Notes: a model not told the origin generated them from the letters alone. Numbered from the stretch's first letter, positions 1 to 10,850 are shown. The stretch is 64,000 bases of DNA from Mesostigma viride (GCA_009746045.1 RPFO01000299.1:2369850-2433849), one strand, 5' to 3'. Numbers and translations: made by a program.

Positions 1-189
1 ACTCTGGGTGGTGCAGGTGCCCTAGTGCACCTAGCTAGAGCAAGTGTTGTTTACATTCCCACCCTTGCAGGAAGTAGCTTAGAATGTATGATAGGCCATA
101 TGCCCCTTCTCTGGGCTATGTGAGCACTACATATACTCCCAACGGAGTTATGTTACAATTCAATTCAATTCAATTCAATTCAATTCAAT
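1..189 (+). mobile_element. H element copy Ha, 3' end only
   Basis: This is the last ~150 bases of an H element in plus orientation. It matches the 3' UTR end of the complete copy at 13765-15750, including the run through CCCACCCTTGCAGG, the block GCCCCTTCTC and the terminal hairpin ACTCC-CAAC-GGAGT near 136-149. The tail is (AATTC)n, about seven units, rather than the (AATT)n seen in copies Hc, Hd and He. Copy Hf at 46251-48764 has the same (AATTC)n tail, so the two define a subfamily. The 5' part lies outside the window. Confidence 0.85.
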
Positions 190-404
190 GGATGTTGCCT
201 TCAGAATTTAGCCAAGCCATGCCTATAATGGGACCCCCATGGATGTTGCATTAAGAATTTAGCCATGCACAAGGATACACATTTCCATCACCATTCATCT
301 TCATCATCCTGAACGACTCGAACACGCGGACAAGATAACGGCAGGCTCAAGCTACCATGGTCCGGATTCTCCCGATTTCTGGCCTGCGCTGGTTGTCTCC
401 TTGA
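190..404 (-). repeat. Short duplication and fragment of dispersed repeat R1
   Basis: Two imperfect ~29-base copies (TGGATGTTGC...AGAATTTAGCCA) lie near 187-215 and 238-265. From about 265 to 400 the minus strand matches the first part of R1, whose better copies are at 6092-6367 and 54711-54993. Shared pieces include the block with GGAGAAT-CCGGACCATGGTAGC and the run TTCAGGATGATGAAGATGAATGG. No coding potential is evident; short ORFs here are repeat-derived. Confidence 0.6.
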
Positions 405-504
405 TGCTATGCCATGCAGAGACATGCTCTCTGTCGAGAAGCCATGTCCTAGCTCTTGTGAAGCCATGATGATCTTCCCCCACATAACATACTCCCCCTA
501 TTAT

Positions 505-2458
505 CAACATCACTCCGTTGGGAGTACTTAGATGTAGCACATAGCCCTGAGAAGGGGCATATGGCTTTTAATACATTCTAGGCTACTTCATGCAAGGGTG
601 GGAATGTAAGCTACCCCTGCTCTAGGTGCACCAGGGCACCCGCACCCTCATGGTCTATCACGCTATGCCCGGGTAAGGGGGGAGCATGCCTGTGAGGGGG
701 AAGATCATCATGGCTAGACAAAAACTAGAGCGTGGCATCTCAGCAGAGAGCAGCTCTCTGCATGGGCACAGCATTACTAAATAAAACTAGGCAGCGTCTG
801 GAGTGTGGCTCATCATAGGCACACATGTACATGACTAAAAAGGCTAGGCCTAAGCTGGTATAGTGCCTGTAGTAGGCGGGCATGTACAAGGCCACTGTCT
901 AACTATTCTACACTACTGCTGTATTCCCCTAGGCTGGGGCTGGAGTTGCTGGGGCCGCGGTGGTCGAGGGGGTCGCTTGCCAGGGCTTGTGGCCGACGTA
1001 GATGGCCGCCCCCTTCCAGTACACCGGCTGGCCCGCCTTGGTCTGCCGGAGCTGGGTGTAGGTCGGCCATAGCTCCCGTCGCCGTTGTTGCTGTGCCAGG
1101 GTCAAGTCGTCGTCCACGGTGAAGGGAGTATTCGCGAGCCGCTTGCGGCGTCTGAGAAACGAAATCTTGTCCGCTGGGCTATCAAAGATGAGAAGAAGCG
1201 GAGGCGCCCCTGCCTTACCCCGCGCGCGGGGGAGGCGGTGGGCGGTCAGCTTGATCTCACCAAGAAGGCCCATGCGTGCAAGGATTTTGCTCTCAAACGC
1301 GCGTGCAAGCTTCTCGGAATTCTCACCTTCTTCCATGTCCAAGTTCTTGAGTATGGCGTTGAGGCTGCGCTTGGCGAGCTCGGCCTCCTCGCGGAGGTCA
1401 AGCGTCTGCCGCTGGAGCTGGGCTGCGACGGCGGAGGTGGTGGAGGTGGTATGTTGCTTAAGCATGTCCGCCCAGGTCGTGAGGGAGGAGCATCGCCGGC
1501 CGGGCCAGCCGAGGCTGGCTTGGCGGCAATGTCCTTCACTGCCTGGGCGGTGAGGCCTGCCGTGTTCTGCAAGACCTCGATAGCGATTGCATTATCCTTG
1601 AGGCGCTGGTCGATGTCGCGGAGCTGGGCGGTGATGGAGTCGGTGGAGGCGGAGGGGGGGGGGGGTGGAGGCGAGGAGGGTGGCGGTGGCGGTGGGGATG
1701 GTGGGAAGCTCAGCAGCCAGCGTGCCACCTATTGCCGCCACATCTGCGGCAAGAGGGGTCACGTGCTGCTCGAAAGCTTCCTTGAGGAGGGTGCGGATGG
1801 TGGCTTCGGTGGGGAAGGTGGAGGGGGGCGGTTTGGGAGCCCAGATCTCGGCTTCGGAGCGTCCAACAAGGGAGCAGAGGGCGAAGCGTTGGAGCTTGGG
1901 GCGACTCATGCGGGGAAGGACGGGGAGAGTCTCGGCGGGGTCGACAAGCTGGCCAAGACCAGGCCCGCGGCCGCGGTTGTGGGACGTGAGGTACACGCAC
2001 AGGGCTAGAAGCGAGGCGTGATTGCCGTGAAACACGTCGTCCATGAAGCAACTGGGGCTGCGTTGCCAGAAGCCGGAGCGGTTGACGTCGAAGGAGGTCT
2101 CTTCCCAGGGCGGCTCAGCAGAGCGACTGCGCTTAGGATCAGGCGATGCAGATGGCGAGGTGAGCCCGGGAGGCTGGGCGAGCACCAGTGCACGACTAGT
2201 GTCACCGTTGCCATCTGGGCCGGTGGGCGAAGCTGCAGCCGAAGCTGCAGGCGTATTTTCATTGCCGAGCGCAGCCGCCAGGCTGCGTTGCGTCGAAAGG
2301 CGTTTGCTCATCGTATATTGCGTAATAGCGTCGGAAAATTATATCAGCATGTGCGTCGTAGAAAGACGCATCGATTGTGATATTCACGGCTAAATTCGGT
2401 GCTCAAACGTGAAAGTTATGAGCTCCGCCGTCAGCCATGGCTATCTCGTGGCTCGTGG
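505..2458 (-). mobile_element. H element copy Hb, near full length
   Basis: This is a minus-strand H copy. Its 5' end carries the CCACGAG repeats and the leader around GAGCTCATAACTTTCA; its 3' end has an intact hairpin (ACTCC-CAAC-GGAGT on the minus strand, near 512-526) with little tail. It is collinear with copy He over about 1.95 kb. Exact ends and a target-site duplication could not be fixed. It probably interrupts copy Hc. Confidence 0.8.
929..2311 (-). pseudogene. H ORF1 protein (L1 ORF1p-like), frameshifted, in copy Hb
   Basis: The protein starts MSKRLSTQRSLAAALGNEN at 2311 and ends after the YVGHKPWQA block at 929. It falls in three frames: 2311 to about 1640, about 1640 to 1450, and 1465 to 929. 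The N-terminal ~240 residues are Ala/Pro-rich. A heptad-rich segment (DIDQRLKDNAIAIEVLQNT, then REEAELAKRSL) could form a coiled coil. The C-terminal half has the L1 ORF1p RRM and C-terminal-domain pattern: NAILKNL, AHRLPRARGK, FLRRRKRL, DDDLTLAQQQRRR, YWKGAAIYVG. Known L1 ORF1 proteins bind RNA and chaperone retrotransposition. The first break is at a 12-base G/C run near 1650. No reverse transcriptase follows. Confidence 0.8.
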
Positions 2459-2515
2459 CATCATCACCCTGCAGCCATCTGGGCTGGGGGGCTTTGCTCC
2501 CCCTTAGCTGGGCAT

Positions 2516-3081
2516 TAATTAATTAATTAATTAGGAACATAACTCCGTTGGGAGTATATGTAGCACATAGCCCTGAGAAGGGGCATATGAGCCTATAATA
2601 CATTCTAAGCTACTTCCTGCAAGGGTGGGAATGTAAACAACACTTGCTCTAGGTGCACCAGGGCACCCGCACCCTCACGGTCTATCACGCTATGCCCGGG
2701 TAAGGGGGGAGCATGCCTGTGAGGGGGAAGATCATCATGGCTATACAAGAGCTATGGCATGGCTTCTCAGCAGAGAGTGACTCCCTGCATGGGCACAACA
2801 TTACTAAATAAGGCTAGGCATCGTCTGGAGTGTGGCACATCATAGGCACACATGTACATGATTAAATAAAGCGCGGGGCTTAGCTAGGATAGTGCCTCTA
2901 GGAGGCGTACATGTACATGGCCACGGTCTATCTATTCTGCACTACTACTGCTGTATTCCCCTAAGCTGGGGCGTCTGGAGTCGCTGGGGCCGCGGGGGGG
3001 GGGGGGTCGCCTGCCAGGGCTTGTGGCCGACGTAGATGGCCGCCCCCTTCCAGTACACCGGCTGCCCCACCTTGGTCTGCC
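2516..3081 (-). mobile_element. H element copy Hd, 5'-truncated, with target-site duplication
   Basis: This 566-base minus-strand insertion holds the last part of ORF1 (YWKGAAIYVGHKPWQA region near 3015-3070) and the whole 3' UTR, intact hairpin and (AATT)n tail at 2516-2533. It is flanked by perfect 11-base copies of TAGCTGGGCAT at 2505-2515 and 3082-3092. The target is the 3' UTR of plus-strand copy Hc. 5' truncation, tail and duplication are the marks of target-primed reverse transcription. Confidence 0.9.
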
Positions 3082-3270
3082 TAGCTGGGCATAGTGTGAA
3101 GATTATGAGGGTGCAGGTGCCCTGGTGCACCTAGAGCAAGGGTCGCTTACATTCCCACCCTTGCAGGAAGTAGCCCAGAATGTATTAAAAGCCATATGCC
3201 CCTTCTCAGGGATATGTGCTACATGTACTCCCAACATAGTAATGTTTCTAATTAATTAATTAATTAATTA

Positions 3271-3570
3271 ATGGCTGTCTGCCACTCAGCAAGCGGGGGC
3301 TCACCAGAGAGCAGAACACGGTTGCAGATCACGCCAGCGCAGAAACTCGGCCTGCATCGTCAGGTTAGGGATCTTGAGCAGCTTGGCCGACAGGTGGTCA
3401 TCACCGACCGCCGCATCGTACCGCAAGCTCGAGCAAGCTGGCGCCATCCATCCATCGGGGTTAATGCTCCGTGACTCCCCAACGGGAGCACGAGTCTAAT
3501 TAATTAATTAAGGGCGCCATCCGATTCCTCTCAAGTGAAGGGGTGGACATCGTGCATCGCCATGCGCCCA
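3271..3570 (-). mobile_element. LINE-B reverse transcriptase fragment
   Basis: The stretch matches 20775-20990 of LINE-B base for base in many runs, for example GCCGTCTGCCACTCAGC, AGCAGGACACGGTTGCAGA, GACCGCCGCATCGTACCGCA and AAGTGAAGGGGTGGAC. Coding sense is the minus strand, and the piece corresponds to the N-terminal part of the RT domain. It is too short and diverged to be functional and is broken by the 63-base insertion at 3450-3512. Confidence 0.75.
3450..3512 (+). mobile_element. 63-base LINE-B2 3'-end insertion with target-site duplication
   Basis: The insert contains only TTAATGCTCC, the hairpin GTG-a-CTCCC-CAAC-GGGAG-CAC and an (AATT)n tail. Perfect 10-base copies of GGCGCCATCC flank it at 3440-3449 and 3513-3522. 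The uninterrupted counterpart in LINE-B reads through GGCGCCGTCCAATTCC at about 20950. The same 3' end, in longer form, occurs on the minus strand at 49033-49533. Confidence 0.85.
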
Positions 3571-4319
3571 GGAATAGTTATCTCACTGAATACATGTGAT
3601 GATTCCGGCCCATGGATTTTTATAAAAAAAGTTTTACAAAATATTTTACACAATGTGACAACACCTTTAGGTTGTGTCCCCTAAATTACAAAAAAGCAAA
3701 GACATGGACTGGGTCCTGGTATAATTTACAGGTGACCTGTCATCCCATAAGAAGGGTAATTTGACGAAGTAAAGCTAAACCTGTTTTGGCTCACACCAGC
3801 AACTGGTGACACAAAATTTAAGCTGCCGAACATTAGTGATGAACCTTGCCAGTCCACCGCACCCAATCTGCAAAATTTGAGAGTGTATAATATGAACACC
3901 ACAAAGGAATGGCATATCGCCATGCTCTCAAATTAACCCACATGAACACTCTGTGGGGGAAACCTTGGCATCCTCACAATCCCACAAAGCATTGTATACT
4001 GCACTGCTAGTCATGTGCAAACAGATGTCAACACTATAGAGGTTTTTTATCGCAAACTGCACCGAAAAACTTGCCATCCCATGGGTGCCTGCTCATTTCC
4101 AAAACATGAGCCGCAGGGCAAGGCAACTGCCAGGCCTTTGCACGATTGAGAAGACTGGCCAATCCGCAATGCTCAATGCAAATTAATCCCCCACATAAAC
4201 TGCAATGAGGGACAAGACACTCTTTTTGAGGATATGACCAAAACATAGCCAGCAAGCTACATCAAAGGCTTTTCTCCGCAATCGCCCAACCCAACCCCTG
4301 GAACTCTACACCAAAATTT
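3571..4319. other. 3' flank of the WRC gene, no other feature seen
   Basis: This AT-richer stretch lies downstream of the WRC gene stop (minus strand). The 65- and 73-residue ORFs in it have no recognisable motif. It probably holds the 3' UTR and intergenic DNA. I could not place a polyadenylation signal with confidence. Confidence 0.4.
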
Positions 4320-7300
4320 TCAATTGTAGCTGGCCGCCTGCATGAGCGACTGCAACTCAGGGCGCGCCATCGGATGACCCACCATGTCCCTGGCCTCCGG
4401 CATGTTATAGGCATACGACTGCAGGGGGCCGGCCGCCACACCCCCCACGTCTGCCGCCCCCAACGCCTGCTGCATCATCACCATCTTCTCCTTGGCCACA
4501 CCTGATTGGTACCCGTACAGACCACGCGGCACTTCCTGCCCACGCATGCCATACATGGCCGCCTCATTGTCACCACCCTGGAGCGAATGGCCCCACACAC
4601 CGCCGGCACCATCGCGGGCCTGCAGCTTGCCCGCGCTGGCCGCCACCATGGTGTCACCAGCTGAGGCCATGGGCGAGGAGGCCGATAGCCCGCCCGCGGC
4701 GTAACCACGCAGCATGTCGTACACACCCAGTGGAAGCTCGCCACCCATGCGCGAGAGCCCTGCCATGCCACTCACACCCTGCTGGGGCATCTGGCCCACC
4801 TGCCGGTCGCCGCCCAGAAAGCTCCCCGAGGATGACACCGTCGAGGTCGCGGGGGTGAGCGAGGCCGCCAGCTGTCCCTGGGGCCCCTGCATGCCGACCA
4901 TTTGCACATTCCCGCCCAGCTGGCTGGACAGCATGGTCTGGTGCGAGAACGACGACGGCTGGCCCCGCAAGCTTCCCTGCGGCATGCCCATGCTTCCCTG
5001 CACAAACAGGCTCGGCTCGCCCATGGAGTGGAGGCTGCCCTGGGAGACCGTGCTGCCCATGCGCGCGGGGGCCGCGCCGCCCACACTCTGCATACCCAAG
5101 TTGGTGCTCTGCTGCATGCGCGCCAGCATGCCTGCAGCATACCCCGCGGGCATGTGATGCCCCAAGTCCTCGGGGCCCGCGAGCAGGCCCATGGACATAA
5201 GCTGCTGCGGCATGCCGGTGTGCTGGCTGCTGCCATCAAGCGCCGCCTCCAGACCCGCCATGACCCCTGCTGTGATGCCTCCCTCAGCACCCCCCCCGGA
5301 CATGTCCAGCCCTTGCATGCCACAAGCGCTGCCCGCAACCCCCGCTCCCACACTCACACACATGGGGCCCAGACCCGTGTCGTGCACCCCACTAGCCATC
5401 CCGCTGGTGTGCCTGTTGGCTTGGCTGTGCTGCGTGAGCAGCGTGTACATGCCCTCTGTGTCCAGGGTGGACGCCCACTCGAGCGACGCATCAGGGGGTC
5501 CTGCCCCCACCGCGCCCAAGCCACGCCCCGCCGCGCGCTCCAAGGGAAAGGACGAGAAGGTGTGCAGGCCCACCTTGGAGGCGCCAAACGTGGCGTATGG
5601 GTGGTGGTGCCGCATGGGGCGGCCGCTGACCTCGCCATCGTGAGAAAACCGCATCCGGCTCGTGCTCGTCGATACAGTACTGCTGCTCCCGTCCTGCGAG
5701 ACCTGAGGTTGCGGAGCCAGCATCGATGGCGGTGCGCGCTGGGGGGCCAGGGGGGAGGGGACGTGGGGACCACCTGCCACGTGGTAGACCTGCAGCGCAG
5801 GCAGGCTCTGGAAGCGGCGGACATCCTCTGCACCGCTTGTGGGCAGGGACGCACCGCCCACTTGGCGACACTCTGGGTTGGACAGCTGGCGCGCGGCGGC
5901 GGTCAGGGGCAGGTACGCGTGGGTCGCCTCGGGCGTGTCCCAGCCCTCACTCGTCGTTGTGCGCGCGTCAAAGCTACCCTCTGTCTTCGTCCTGTGCCAT
6001 CCAGGAAGAGATGTAATGCAGGCAACAACAAAACAAGACGAACGCGGAGTGGCGTGGAAGAAACCCCAGGAGGTGCTAGCACGTAAGTGAACGTCAAGGA
6101 GACAACCAGCGCAGGCCAAAAATCGGGAGAATCTGGACCATAGTAGCTCGAGCCTGCCTTTATCCTTTCTGCAATTTCGAGTAGTAAAGGAATGGAGATA
6201 GAATTGGGTAACCTTGTTCATGGAAATTATGGCTGGCTTACGTGAAGAGCGACTAGATGACCTAGACGGTGGCCGGGAACAGCTCAAGCGTGATCAGGGC
6301 ATGTGTTTTGAGCCTAGCTGGCCGGGAGTGTTTAGTGGTGAGCACCATTCCTGCAATGGCTCTCCCGTAAGTGAACGCGTTCGGAATATTAAGCAAGCGA
6401 TCTTGAGAGCGTCCTAAAAACGGACTGGGTAAAAAAAAAAAACGTTGTTGTTACTCCCACAGCGAGGTTACCAAAGAGGTGACCACCGCGAGAAACACAA
6501 CGTAAATACACACCGCAGTAAAGGAAGGCATCCAAGAATTGCCAGCAAGAAACAAAAGTGACCAACGATATTCATCTTGTAAATATTGTGATAGAATTCT
6601 TGTCAGCTTCACCACCAATCTCACCTGCCGAACGTGGTGCATACGTTGAAATTTTCCATGGACGCTTTGTGCAGAGTAGTAGCCGCATTGTCGCTCGAGT
6701 TGTTGTACATAGAGTTCCTCCAGACGGAATCCTCAATGGCTTCCGCATCCTGCTGAAGAGATAAGGCAATTTCGCCACACACACACAAAAAAAAAAAAAG
6801 GACAACGTCAGAAGGCCTCCTGGCATTACGGGATCATGACAAACACACCGTATTGCACATTTCCAGCAACTGCTATACGATAGGAAAATGAAAGAAAGTG
6901 GTGGGCAACACAACTGTACAGCGTACCAGATCCTCCCGGCAATTGGTGCTGTGCCGATGGAAACGCGTGACGGGGAACCGAACTATCTCCTCGCCAGACG
7001 GATGAAATAACTGCCTTTGCATCGTGGGCTCGACAACGCCGAATGGATCGTTTGGATCTCGCATACTTGGGTCATGGGAACGCTGAGCCCCGTTATCGGC
7101 GACGAGGCGCTGCAACAATGCAAACTGGTCGGCACCGATTGCCTGCCCTTGCAAGGGGCATGCCCCAGCAGCCACTAACCGCTGTATTATGCCCTCGGCC
7201 GAGTGCTCTCCGAGCCCAGAGTGGTGGCTCCGCGCTCGAGCACGCTCTGGCCGCATCCGAATTAGATGCGCTGAACAATACCGCTCGTCAGGCCCGGCGA

Positions 7301-7484
7301 TATCCCTCGAACACCGCCACCGTCTTCCATCTGTCCTCCTGCACCTGGTCTTCCTCGGGTCCTTCGCAAAAATTTCAGCGGAACGCATTCCGTGAATTTT
7401 GAGGGCGCCACTGTTTTTCTTGGTTGGTCTCTGGCTTTGATCCGCTTCAGATGTTGGCGGCACATCGTCTCCTTCCCGTGCCAT
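4320..7484 (-). CDS. WRC-domain protein, probable nuclear transcription regulator
   Basis: I rebuilt three exons: 7484-6927, 6752-6625 and 5991-4320. Both introns are GT-AG and phases agree (0, then 2), giving 785 residues. The ATG at 7484 has a good context (GACCATGG); the reading frame upstream lacks an ATG. Residues 42-75 form a WRC domain: CRRTDGRRWRCSRDIAG with zinc ligands C48, C58, C70 and H73. Spacing is C-x9-C-x11-C-x2-H; plant WRC usually has x10. Basic flanks (RPTKK, RMRPERARAR) suggest nuclear import and DNA binding. WRC domains occur in plant growth-regulating factors, but the partner QLQ domain is not visible, so this is not a full GRF. The last ~550 residues are rich in Met, Gly, Gln and Ser (GMPQQLMSMG, MPQGS), as in activation domains. 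Intron 2 carries a copy of repeat R1. The function is inferred from the domain alone; an undetected upstream exon is possible. Confidence 0.8.
6092..6367 (+). repeat. Dispersed repeat R1 inside intron 2 of the WRC gene
   Basis: About 275 bases match 54711-54993, starting at GACAACCAGCGCAGGCC and ending at GCTCTCCC, through AATTATGGCTGGCTTACGTG and GAGCGACTAGATGACCTAGACGGTGG. Partial copies are at 265-400 (minus) and 12905-12990. No ORF or terminal repeat was recognised, so the class is unknown. An open frame runs from here into WRC exon 3, but it is an artefact of the intron. Confidence 0.7.
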
Positions 7485-9000
7485 GGTCGGCTCAGTATAG
7501 CGGAAACACAGCGAATTCGCTGGCAACGGGTTTAGCGAGTGTTCATCGCTAGAAGGTGTACCCACTAATCGACACTAACGCAGCAGGACCATCAGTGACT
7601 GCGCGCGTGTTACTGGCACGGCAACGACTGCGCTATAAAACTTTTTTTCTCTGCCTGACCGTCCGACAAAGACCTTGCACATGGAGACACGTTGGTGCAT
7701 GTTGTCAAAAGTAGCCGAGTCACGCGATTACTTGGCGAGCGGGTTGCTTGCCCACGCTGACGGTCTTTAACCTGTCAGGATGGTAACGGTATTTTAGAAG
7801 ACGCTTCATCTCCAATCAGGATCAGTGAATGCTGAGCGGATGCAAGCTGAATTAATCGGGGGCCGCTATTTCAATACGGATGAAACGGCGAAGGGGTATA
7901 CAAGCCAGATGTTGCAACATGATGCATTTCCCGCCCCCGCCGCCTTGGAAAGTTCACGGCAAACATGCGGCTTGTGCGCACACGCACTTGGAGATCAATC
8001 AACGTGGCAAAGGAGAACAGTTCAGCATGACTAAGAACCCCCGCGCGAAGGTACCGAAGAGGATGGCCACGCGGCCCTAAAGTCTTTTCGACAAATCAAT
8101 GCCGCGGCAAATGGTGTCCCAGGGACAACGCATGCAGAGAATCCAAGCCGTTCAGCGGAGGGGTAGCGCACGTGGTCACGCTGAGATCTCACATGTCTGC
8201 ATTCCTGCAGTAACGTGCATCTGTTTGGCCTGCGTGGCCGAGTATATGCACAATACAACTGCCGGGCGCGCAAAGCCCTTACCAGAAGAGATCCCGGCGT
8301 GCGCAAATATCGACTGGAATCTCCCGAAACATGTCGTCATCTGAATTGCACTTGGGCGTTGGGGAATGATTTCATAATCTGATATTACGGTTTTAGACGT
8401 GATGCCAGAGGCACCTTGGCGTTACCGATTCTGAGACGCTTCGGGAGCCCCAGCTGTGTTCAGCATCCCATCTGACTTGGTAAAAGCATCTGACTTGGTC
8501 CAGCTGTCGACGCATAGGACGTTACTAACTGGCGCGCGCCCTTGGATACGTATATACCTCGGATATACCTCCGAGCAACTTCACCGTAGAGGGCTGGGTG
8601 CTCCGTGCAGGGCCGCGCCATGTGCCCCCGCGCCCAACGTGCTTGGCCCTGGCGCGGCGTCAGCAGGTCTCAGACAGCAGGTCTCAGACAGCAGGTCTTC
8701 CAAACAGTTTTTCCCCGTTGTTCCATACGGTTTCGTTGCGTTGACACGCCGGATGAAGCAACAGTAGTATAGTCCGTATTTTAACGGTACGGTGAGACAA
8801 GCAGATATCAATTCAGATTAGTTGGATGGATCGTACTATTTACATACTACATAGATTGCTTGTTCTTGTGGAGAATTCCCGTCATTATTTCCCGCGAAAA
8901 GCGAGGCCACAAGCTGCACGATGCGCCCAATATTCCGTGAATAAAATCCTCAGAGGATTTCGCGTATCCGGAAGCAAATCTGTACAAGTCCTCGGGATTC
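7485..9000. other. Upstream region of the WRC gene, no gene supported
   Basis: The region should contain the WRC promoter and 5' UTR. A TATAAAA at 7634-7640 lies on the plus strand, the wrong orientation for the WRC gene; it could serve an unseen plus-strand transcript or mean nothing. The minus-strand leader has one short upstream ORF (MVLLR). ORFs of 60-103 residues at 7825-8767 show no known domain. A short direct duplication (CAGCAGGTCTCAGA) lies near 8670-8700. Confidence 0.35.
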
Positions 9001-9190
9001 GGATTCATTTCAGGCATGGGTAATTTGCTTTATTACGCGATTTGGATTCATTTCAGGCATGGGTAATTTGCTTTATAAAGCGATTTGGATTCATTTCAGG
9101 CATGGGTAATTTGCTTTATAAATGCGATTCGCATGCATTTTCAGGCATGGGCAATTTGCTTTTCGCGATGCAGATTCCTTGCAGGCATGA
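9001..9190 (+). repeat. 43-base tandem repeat, four copies
   Basis: The unit GGATTCATTTCAGGCATGGG plus TAATTTGCTTTATAAAGCGATTT starts at 9001, 9044 and 9087. A fourth, diverged copy runs to about 9190. A fragment (GCAGGCATGAAAAAT) follows. No coding role is apparent. Confidence 0.85.
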
Positions 9191-10850
9191 AAAATATTTA
9201 TTGAAGCGAGCGACGTTTGGCTTTTTTTTTTTTTTAATGATGCGTGCGCGAGAAAATGGAAAACGCAAGCCAATCGACGAAATGAGCACATGTTGAGGTG
9301 AAATTACGCAGGTGCAGGAGCATAACATGGCCATTAGGATTTAGGAGTGCCCAAGGTTTACACTGTGCGAAATCAGTGAAATTCTTGGAGAAACAGGGGG
9401 ACAAGAACAGCAGATAATGCTATGAGCTATTGCGTTTACCACGAGCTTCTTGCGGCAGACGGTTGTATTCGAACATTCCGTTCGACTTATTGCCTTGCAG
9501 CATGGTAGCGATGTGCCCATAGCAAGGTCGTATGCCCCAACGGCTTCCTTTTTTTTTTTTTTCGATTTACAAAGTACCGAAGGCAACGGTGGACGATCAT
9601 ATTTAGCAACGCGGCAAGATGGGCGTGCACCCACGGGCGCTAGTTGTCGCGTCTATTGGAGCTTTACTAGGCGCCTAGCATAATTATACCGAACAAGAAA
9701 CCAGCCCTGGCCGGATCCTTTCTAGTGCTGGCTGTAGCAGGACTTGGAGGAAGGCTCTGACGTAGTGAGGATGTGTGGTTCGGCATGCATCTGACGCCAA
9801 TCGCTGGTGTATTCCGCCAACAGTCCGCAGTGCCTATGAACCAATTTTCTGCCAAACCAGCGCGGGCAGGCAAGGCAAACTTCTTGGGAAAACGTGAACC
9901 ACCTAAACAAGTTGAAAGGATCATTTGGGTAATGGGTAGCACAGCTGAAGGCGACGGTTGTGTTCGTCGCCAAACGTCGGTAGCCCAATGCAGGGCGTAC
10001 CCGACGCAAGCAAACGCAGACAAGTCGTGAGTGAACTTCTTCACTTTCGTCGCTTGTGTGTGCAGCAATTACCAACCAGATGTTTGGTGTGGTTACTGAG
10101 ATTTCTGTTCCTTGCCGGGAGAGTCGCGAGAGTTTTTCTTTTCTTTTCTTTCCTTCTCATGCTGCTGAAAGATGCAGGTACTAGGTGGCTAGTTCTTTGG
10201 ATTCGTGCGGTGCAATAGTCTGTTGTGCTGCAGAGCGCAGGATTGCGGTCTTTTTCAGCATATGTCGCAGCAGGTATCCTCCATGGATTTGCGAAGCATG
10301 GCACGGTGTATGGACCAGTATGCATTATTGCCCACTACTACGCATGTGGACCAGTTTGCATGTGTGGATGACGTATTCTGTATATTCGTGTGTGGACAGG
10401 TTGCCCCTTAATGGGCCAAGATGGCCAGGTCCTTGTCTCACAGCCATTTCACCACCAGAAAGAAGTCTCTCCGGTGCATATAGCTTTCCCTGTATCCCAT
10501 GGGCTGAACATGTGAGCTGAGCCTGCTGATGCTTTGATCGGCATCCACTGCGCTGCATTTGCACGGCCTTTATTCAACGTGCAGCTGTGCCGTGCTTTTT
10601 CGCTTGTGCATGGGAAATCCAGGGGCATGGGCGTGGACTTCCGCCCCATTGGCACTTCAGTGGCTTTGAATGATTTGGATACTTATTTTCTCTTTTTCAC
10701 GTTTTTGCTTACCGTGTTGCAGCACGCCCTCGCATCAGGAATGTGCCTTGCATGTCAGCCAGTAAGCGTGGCAAAAGCCTACTACCGCACGCCAAAGTAT
10801 TTCCGTATGCAAATGTGCTAGCGAGTAGCCAGTGAATCGGCATGTCTCAC
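9191..10850. other. Intergenic stretch, nothing recognised
   Basis: The stretch holds A/T runs at about 9223 and 9550, and ORFs of up to 133 residues (9667-10068 minus) without any domain I recognise. Near 10325-10385 the phrase ATGTGGACCAGTTTGCATGTG is an imperfect repeat of nearby sequence. I see no splice-supported gene. Confidence 0.3.

Larger units (their letters stand above)
405..3270 (+). mobile_element. H element copy Hc, 3' UTR split by two later insertions
   Basis: Three separated plus-strand pieces (about 405-500, 2459-2515 and 3093-3270) line up in order with the H 3' UTR of copies He and Hf. The first contains GATGATCTTCCCCC, the second GCTCCCCCTTAGCTGGGCAT, the third the end with a decayed hairpin (ACTCC-CAAC-ATAGT) and an (AATT)n tail. 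The second gap is certain: copy Hd sits between an 11-base duplication TAGCTGGGCAT. The first gap, filled by copy Hb, is inferred from alignment order. The tail abuts a LINE-B fragment at 3271, so Hc appears to have landed in it. Confidence 0.6.

Noticed and set aside
1085-2008. 307-codon plus-strand ORF
   Set aside because: It is the antisense shadow of the H ORF1 in copy Hb; the protein pattern is on the minus strand.
3085-3271. Twin-priming inversion within one H insertion (Hd and the end of Hc)
   Set aside because: The 11-base TAGCTGGGCAT duplication around Hd shows two separate insertions, and both pieces carry their own 3' end.
4902-6086. 394-codon plus-strand ORF opposite the WRC gene
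   Set aside because: It is antisense to a GC-rich exon and has no domain; the minus-strand gene is supported by splicing and the WRC motif.
6000-6287. N-terminal extension of the WRC exon 3 frame starting at 6287
   Set aside because: The first ~98 codons read through repeat R1 and the intron 2 end; the phase-matched acceptor at 5992 explains the protein.
7634-7640. TATA box for the WRC gene
   Set aside because: TATAAAA reads on the plus strand, opposite to the gene; not usable as its promoter on this evidence.
9001-9190. Possible CRISPR array (regular 43-base repeats)
   Set aside because: Units are contiguous with no unique spacers, and the genome is eukaryotic.
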